NCBI RefSeq assembly: GCF_029203305.1
Contig: NC_089465.1
Span: forward strand, 1-64,000
Source of the DNA: Yamadazyma tenuis
Lineage: Eukaryota; Ascomycota; Pichiomycetes; Serinales; Debaryomycetaceae
Direction: 5' to 3'
Length of the DNA stretch: 64,000 nucleotides
This document shows, piece by piece, positions 58,991-64,000 of the stretch. Position 1 is the stretch's first letter. Each line of letters opens with the position of its first letter. Below the pieces are notes generated by a model. That model saw nothing but the letters and a program-made list of their open reading frames with translations. It ran no database searches and was not told the DNA's origin. The position numbers and the translations under genes are program-made.

Positions 58991-61084
58991 ATGGCTGGCT
59001 ACAAACCGTTTCCCTGGTGGAGATTGGTCATCTACGACTCGTTGTTATGGGTTTTGAATGTGACATTCGATTGTTTTTTCAGGGAAATTCGGTCTAGAGG
59101 GGCGTTCAAGATCCCCCTGACCGGCCCCGTTATCTTCGTGGGTGCTCCTCACGCTAACCAGTTTGTCGACCCGGTTATTCTTATGAATTTGGTAAAGAAA
59201 GTAAGTGGGAGGCGAGTGAGCTTCCTTATTGCTGCCAAATCTTATCGATTGAAGATTATTGGTATGATGTCAAAGTGCCAGTTGTCAATTCCAGTGGAAA
59301 GACCCCAGGATAACTTGGCACCTGGAAAGGGTAAGATTTTTGTTGATTTCGAAAAGGATGCTTGTTTGATTACTGGGAGAAACACCTCTTTCACCGAGTA
59401 CTTAACCCCCAAATGTCTTTTGGCTTTACCCAAGTCGTTGGGAGCTTCTGAAGTATTGGAGATCATTGACGACACCCATGTCATTATCAGGAAGCCCTTT
59501 AAAAACACTGAAAAGATTGTAAAAATGTTGAAAGATGGGTCTGACTTTAAGTATGCCAGAAAAGTTGATCAAAACGAAGTCTACCAGCAAGTGTTTGGCC
59601 ACTTGGCTCACGGAAACTGTATTGGGATTTTCCCCGAAGGAGGTTCACATGACAGAACGGACTTGTTGCCAATAAAAGCAGGTGTTGCAATCATGGCATT
59701 GGGTGCTATGGCAGCTTATCCTGACTGTGATGTGAAGATTGTTCCTTGTGGGATGAATTATTTCAATGCCCATAAGTTCAGAAGTAGAGCTGTGATTGAA
59801 TACGGAAATCCGATTGAGATCTCCAAAGAGTTGATCCAAAGATATAAAGACCCCCAAACTAACAGGGAGGCTGTTAAAGAACTATTGGATGTCATCACTG
59901 ATGGGTTACGAGCCGTCACCGTGACTTGTGATTCGTTTGATACGTTGATGGTTGTCCAGGCGGCCAGAAGATTGTATGCCAATCATTTTGCTGCTCGTTT
60001 ACCTCTTCCTCTCGTGATTGAGATGAACCGAAGATTGGTACTTGGTTATAAAACATATGAAAATGAACCTCGAGTACAGAAAATGAAGGCCAGGATCTTC
60101 GAGTACAATACCAGATTGGACCAAATCCACTTACCCGACCATCTTCTTGAAAATTTCAATGAGAAGAGCAAATTCAGAAGTTTAGGTATTTTGTCTTACA
60201 GGTTTACAAAGTTGGTTTTGCTCTTTGTTTTGGCATTACCAGGAGCCATTTTGTTTTCCCCAGTATTCTTGATTGCCAAAATCATATCCAAAAAGAAGCA
60301 AGAAGCAGCGTTGGCCAACTCTGTGGTAAAAATCAAAGGAAACGATGTGGTTGCAACCTGGAAGATTTTGGTTAGTTTAGTCATTGCTCCGATTTTCTAC
60401 AGTTTCTACGCTACTGTGGGGGCTTTCGTTACCAGGAACTATTTTGACTTCAACTTTGGAACCATCAAACTATGGATTGGGTTGTACTGTTTCAACGTTT
60501 TGATCACATATTCTGCATTATTAACCGGAGAACAAGGTTTGGATACATTTAAAAGTTTGAGACCGTTGTATATCTCATTAATTGACGGTTCTTCAATCAA
60601 GGAATTGAAACAATTCAGGAGTGAATTGACAGATGAGATTACCGAGATTGTTGACGAATTTGGCTGGAAGTTATTCCCACAAGATTTCAACTTGTTGGAG
60701 ATGAACGACGAAGAAGAGGATCAGTTAACTGTGACCATGAAGAACCGTAGAAAGCTCAAGAAAGAGGCGTCTTCCGATTCTTCTACATCTTTGAGCTCAC
60801 AATTTTCTTCATCTTCGTCTATTTCAGATGGTGTTTCATTATTGAACTCAGAACATTCTTTAACAAACATTCCAATGTTCAGTGACTATCAATTACACGA
60901 AAACCAAAACGCTACGTTGACACCAAACGTTGATTCCGATGACTATGCCATTTCCAGAGCTTCGAGTCATTTGGAGTTGAACTTTGGACATAAAAGAACT
61001 AACTCAGATATGCATCAAAAGTTAACTGACAAGATTAAATTGAAAATGAGAGAGAAATGGGAAGAGAAAGAGAAACTTGAATAG
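58991..61084 (+). CDS. Glycerol-3-phosphate/DHAP sn-1 acyltransferase (SCT1/GPT2-type)
   Basis: A 697-residue ER membrane acyltransferase making lysophosphatidic acid, the first step of glycerolipid synthesis. VIFVGAPHANQFVDPV is motif I (H54, D60); FPEGGSHDRTDLLPIKAG (214 onward) is the substrate motif; VKIVPCGMNYF is motif IV. Four or so hydrophobic segments lie between 400 and 530. The C-terminal tail is Ser-rich and charged, the region phosphoregulated in yeast Sct1/Gpt2. A CTG codon at 59117 (KIP-CTG-TGP) suits Ser. SCT1 and GPT2 cannot be separated here. Confidence 0.93.
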   Translation: MAGYKPFPWWRLVIYDSLLWVLNVTFDCFFREIRSRGAFKIPLTGPVIFVGAPHANQFVDPVILMNLVKKVSGRRVSFLIAAKSYRLKIIGMMSKCQLSIPVERPQDNLAPGKGKIFVDFEKDACLITGRNTSFTEYLTPKCLLALPKSLGASEVLEIIDDTHVIIRKPFKNTEKIVKMLKDGSDFKYARKVDQNEVYQQVFGHLAHGNCIGIFPEGGSHDRTDLLPIKAGVAIMALGAMAAYPDCDVKIVPCGMNYFNAHKFRSRAVIEYGNPIEISKELIQRYKDPQTNREAVKELLDVITDGLRAVTVTCDSFDTLMVVQAARRLYANHFAARLPLPLVIEMNRRLVLGYKTYENEPRVQKMKARIFEYNTRLDQIHLPDHLLENFNEKSKFRSLGILSYRFTKLVLLFVLALPGAILFSPVFLIAKIISKKKQEAALANSVVKIKGNDVVATWKILVSLVIAPIFYSFYATVGAFVTRNYFDFNFGTIKLWIGLYCFNVLITYSALLTGEQGLDTFKSLRPLYISLIDGSSIKELKQFRSELTDEITEIVDEFGWKLFPQDFNLLEMNDEEEDQLTVTMKNRRKLKKEASSDSSTSLSSQFSSSSSISDGVSLLNSEHSLTNIPMFSDYQLHENQNATLTPNVDSDDYAISRASSHLELNFGHKRTNSDMHQKLTDKIKLKMREKWEEKEKLE

Positions 61085-61127
61085 GTCATTGGACGCTGAA
61101 TATGCATAATTAACATAATATAATTTA

Positions 61128-63329
61128 TTAAGATTGAACGCTAGCTTGCTTGGAGTAGAATTCGATAACTTGTTCTGACGTAGTAGCATCTTCAACACCT
61201 TTGTCTTCTCTGATTCTCAAGAATCTCGGAAATCTCAACGAAATACCCTTGGTAAATTCCTGATGCCCAGCCTTGTAAATAGGACTCAATGACAAATCAG
61301 CTGTTAACACCTCAAACAATGTGGTAGGTTCGAACCAAACATCAGGCACCGCACTGGGGTCGTAGACGTAGGAACCTTTCGGTTGTGAGATTTCAGTAGG
61401 ATGCAAACTATTGTAGAGACTCGTTAAGTCTTCATCCGAAAACCCAGTACCGATTTTGCACGTGGTTTCGAATTCACCAGTATCATCATTATAACTTGCC
61501 AAAAGGAATCCACCATAATTACCGGTACGTTTACCTCTGCCGTTATAGGCACCAACTACGACCAAATCCAAAGAGTCCCCAACACCAGCCAAGTAATCCT
61601 TCTTCAATTTGAGCCAATTTCTTGATCTTTTTGATGGCTCGTAGTAAGACTCTTTTGAATTTAACATCTTCACCATCAATCCCTCGCAACTGTCTTTAAC
61701 GGACTGGTCCAAGAATATTTGCAACTCATCAAGATTTGATGAGTTACGAGATGTAGCAAAACAAAACTTCCCTTCGATTGGTTTCAAATTCTCATACATG
61801 AGTTCTCTTCTCTCTGCCAACGTCTTGTTGACAACAGATTCCCCATTTAAGTACAATATGTCAAAGGCGAATAAACAGATGTGGACTTTGATATCTTTTT
61901 CATTGACATCTTTTCTCTTTCTCGTAGACAAGACTTGGAATGGCAAGATCTTGTTTAACTGTCTGTCCCAAGCAACTGCCTCACAATCTAAAATCAACAG
62001 TTTTATAGGAGTTCCATCACTATCTTCTTGAACCTTAATGAAGTCTTTGATAATTGCAATCAAATCTGGGTATCTCTGGGACATATCTTCAGAGTTACGA
62101 GAGTATATTCTAACCGAGCCATCAGATAACAAATGGACTTGTGCTCTCTCACCATCATATTTGTACTCACAAGTGAACTCCTCTCCTTGAAATCTATCCA
62201 ACACTTCAGAAATGGATTTAGTAGGCTTCGCCAACATAGGCTTCAATGGAATACCGGGGGTCAAGTGTATATGGTCCAAAAGATTGAAAATTCCATGTTC
62301 GTAAGCAGTTTTAATTATAATCTCATAGTTAGGTATTAACGAGAACGACTCTCTGATTATGTCTTCAGCTTTAGTTATGTTTTCGGGTGTCATCGCATGA
62401 TTCTCGTAGTTGGTGAAGGCTTGGGCCAATCCAATTAATACGGTTTTTTCTGCCAATCCTATTCTAAGCTTTCCTTCCAATGATCTGATCAAGAATTTGG
62501 CTTCAGTGGTTTTTCTTTCACAAGCAGTCAAGAGCTTATTTATGAGTCCAACCTTTTTCATCTGAGAGTCTTTTCCAGTCGACTTGGCAATTTTGGTCAA
62601 GCTGTCAAACACTAAATCAACATCCAATGGAGTAGGCTTGAACATGGTAGGCTGGCCCGACCTGGACTGCTGAGCCACCAATCCCAAATCACCAAAAGTT
62701 TTATAATCCTGTTTAATTTTACTGGATGCCCGACCGTAACATTCACTGATAGCTTTTATAAGCAAAGTTTCACCCAACCCTAGTTCCAAATCAGGCTCAT
62801 AATCAGGACCCAATCTATTGATGGACAAATACACTATCTTAACCAACTTATCAACCGTTGATTGTTGTAAGACCTCAAGATAAAACTCAGAGATGATAGA
62901 GATCATTTTGAGTCTTCCAGATTCCGCTTCAATTTCTTCGAAAACCGATGTTAACTTGGAATACGGTAATTTGGAAGATGATGGAGTGGCCATCAACTTT
63001 TCATTCTTGTGATGAGCGTGCTCCACCTCACCAAGTTCAATTAACTTTTCGACTTCTTCTTTGGTGGACATTTGTGGTTCAGTAGGCCTATCTTCCTCAC
63101 TGGTAGGATCAGTATCGTCGGTAGGAGCCACAGTCTCTCTTCTCTTGGGACTTGAATCTAAAGATGGGGTTAAAGACCGTTTAGCAGCATTACTAGAAGC
63201 GGGTTTGGACTCAAGTTTTTGAGCAGTTGTTCCATTGGCGGAGAAGAACCGTCCTATAGATTGTTGTTGTGCCATTATGGTGCTTATTCTGAGGATGTTG
63301 TGTCTGCTATGTGATACAAGCCTGAGCAT
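61128..63329 (-). CDS. CDC9: ATP-dependent DNA ligase I
   Basis: A 733-residue ligase sealing Okazaki fragments and repair nicks. From Met19 the sequence MAQQQSIGRFF is a PCNA-binding PIP box (QxxIxxFF). The adenylation site CEYKYDGERAQVH has the ligase Lys near residue 390; SRNSEDMSQRYPDL, EGLMVKML, WLKLKKDYL and the OB-domain C-end follow. Residues 1-18 (MLRLVSHSRHNILRISTI) are Arg-rich and unacidic, like a mitochondrial presequence, so the two ATGs (63329 and 63275) probably give mitochondrial and nuclear forms as in S. cerevisiae. Upstream ACGCGA (63344) and TTCGCGTTT (63367) are MCB-like cell-cycle boxes. Confidence 0.96.
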   Translation of the reverse strand: MLRLVSHSRHNILRISTIMAQQQSIGRFFSANGTTAQKLESKPASSNAAKRSLTPSLDSSPKRRETVAPTDDTDPTSEEDRPTEPQMSTKEEVEKLIELGEVEHAHHKNEKLMATPSSSKLPYSKLTSVFEEIEAESGRLKMISIISEFYLEVLQQSTVDKLVKIVYLSINRLGPDYEPDLELGLGETLLIKAISECYGRASSKIKQDYKTFGDLGLVAQQSRSGQPTMFKPTPLDVDLVFDSLTKIAKSTGKDSQMKKVGLINKLLTACERKTTEAKFLIRSLEGKLRIGLAEKTVLIGLAQAFTNYENHAMTPENITKAEDIIRESFSLIPNYEIIIKTAYEHGIFNLLDHIHLTPGIPLKPMLAKPTKSISEVLDRFQGEEFTCEYKYDGERAQVHLLSDGSVRIYSRNSEDMSQRYPDLIAIIKDFIKVQEDSDGTPIKLLILDCEAVAWDRQLNKILPFQVLSTRKRKDVNEKDIKVHICLFAFDILYLNGESVVNKTLAERRELMYENLKPIEGKFCFATSRNSSNLDELQIFLDQSVKDSCEGLMVKMLNSKESYYEPSKRSRNWLKLKKDYLAGVGDSLDLVVVGAYNGRGKRTGNYGGFLLASYNDDTGEFETTCKIGTGFSDEDLTSLYNSLHPTEISQPKGSYVYDPSAVPDVWFEPTTLFEVLTADLSLSPIYKAGHQEFTKGISLRFPRFLRIREDKGVEDATTSEQVIEFYSKQASVQS

Positions 63330-63438
63330 GCAAATACAAGATAACGCGACTGGGAATTAGTGATGGTTCGCGTTTGTATTTTTTATATTCTATCTTTACA
63401 GATGAGAAGAAATTCTTCTCTTTTGATAATTATACACA

Positions 63439-64000
63439 CTAAATAGCAGCATTCCAAATAGCTTGAGGGCCAGATTCTGAATAAACAGTAGAGTCCACAA
63501 AGAACTCACCATTAATGTTGGAATTGCCCCCAAAGATTTGCTTAGCGTAGATTTGTCCTCCCAAGAAGAAGACGTTTTCCCAAGATCCTCCCAATTCCTT
63601 GGGTTTCTTCCATTCAGGAAAATACTCTGGATACTTGGCAGTTCTCAAGGCGGTAGGAACCTGTGCTATCACAAACTCTCCTTCGGTGGGCTCTGCGACT
63701 TCTTCCGCCTGTTGGTAGGCAGCAATGGCTGAGTTGATTCCACTGGCTTCGTTGGCAGCCTGTTGACTTGGGGTTCTGATCAAAACGTCTTCGTGAAGCT
63801 TTGTGAGTAAAGCGTCTTTAAACCCAGGGATCTTGAAGGTGGACCCCACAAAGATCAAGTTGTTGTAGCATTCCTGCTTTCTTTCCAAGTCAGGGATTTG
63901 TTCCAACACATTGTAGATAGTCTTTGATAATATGCCCACCAACTTTTCTGTTCCCTGGAATCTTTCTTTACCAACAACGACTTTTTCACTTGTTTCTGGG
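63439..64000 (-). CDS. ARP9: Actin-related protein Arp9-like, 5' part outside window
   Basis: The frame is open from the window edge to the stop at 63439: about 187 residues, the C-terminal part of an actin-fold protein. CYNNLIFVGSTFKIPGFKDALLTKL corresponds to the actin subdomain-3 NIVLSGG segment, and YFPEWKK..LGGSWENVFFLGGQIYAKQIF is the Arp9-like C-terminus. The loop 'NEASGINSAIAAYQQAEEVAEP' is an insertion relative to actin. Arp9 with Arp7 forms the module of SWI/SNF and RSC remodelers that binds the HSA helix of the ATPase. The start lies beyond 64000. Confidence 0.82.
   Translation of the reverse strand, partial: PETSEKVVVGKERFQGTEKLVGILSKTIYNVLEQIPDLERKQECYNNLIFVGSTFKIPGFKDALLTKLHEDVLIRTPSQQAANEASGINSAIAAYQQAEEVAEPTEGEFVIAQVPTALRTAKYPEYFPEWKKPKELGGSWENVFFLGGQIYAKQIFGGNSNINGEFFVDSTVYSESGPQAIWNAAI

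Overview
This window is the left end of a yeast nuclear chromosome. It opens with 1.1 kb of an uninterrupted 24-bp telomeric repeat (C-rich strand on +), then runs through about 20 kb of decayed subtelomere, an accessory metabolic region (about 19.5-36 kb), and ends in dense housekeeping sequence. The gene set (DASH subunit Dad1, Dbp10, Hrp1, Trm11, Cdc9, Arp9, MNN/KRE2 mannosyltransferases), the rare short introns with GTATGT/GTAAGT and (T)ACTAAC signals, and the intergenic spacing all fit Saccharomycotina. I find no in-frame CTG among about 910 codons of DBP10. Where CTG does occur at conserved positions (carboxylesterase, TRM11, GPAT) a polar residue fits better than leucine. I therefore infer a CUG-Ser (Debaryomycetaceae-type) yeast; residues written here as Leu from CTG may really be Ser.

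0-19.5 kb: telomere; mutually related decayed repeats; two PA14/GLEYA GPI-adhesins in inverted orientation; an MNN1-type mannosyltransferase; an SDR reductase; a pyridoxal-reductase-like pseudogene with a telomeric unit inserted in it; and at least four relics of an unrecognised gene family. 19.5-35.3 kb: D-amino-acid oxidase, two sugar-type MFS carriers, an FMN reductase, a class III aminotransferase, a Zn2Cys6 regulator whose DNA-binding domain is only visible after joining a 15-nt and a 17-nt exon, a carboxylesterase, and a divergent pair of flavodoxin-like quinone reductases (PST2-like and YCP4). Several of these promoters have GATAA sites, and three share a CGAAAC-type element.

35.3-36.1 kb: the most interesting stretch. 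A gene-free interval carries, on the minus strand, a 29-nt perfect match to the telomeric C-strand: one 24-nt repeat plus a 5-nt terminal direct repeat, the layout expected of a telomerase RNA template. Downstream in the same RNA sense lie a long imperfect stem that pairs better on that strand, a U6 Sm-like tract, and a GTAAGT + TACTAAC pair with no AG for over 100 nt after it, like the single-step spliceosomal 3' processing known for some yeast telomerase RNAs. I propose it as a candidate TER1. The next gene encodes a repeat-rich protein ending in a RAD51AP1-like motif.

36.9-64 kb: DAD1, an arrestin-like PPxY protein, a 3-kb gene-poor interval, a Zn2Cys6 factor divergent from a DAL5-type permease, a compact inositol-polyphosphate kinase, KRE2- and MNN2-type mannosyltransferases, APS1, DBP10, HRP1, TRM11, PAC10 (14-nt first exon), a glycerol-3-phosphate acyltransferase, CDC9 (dual start) and the 3' part of ARP9.
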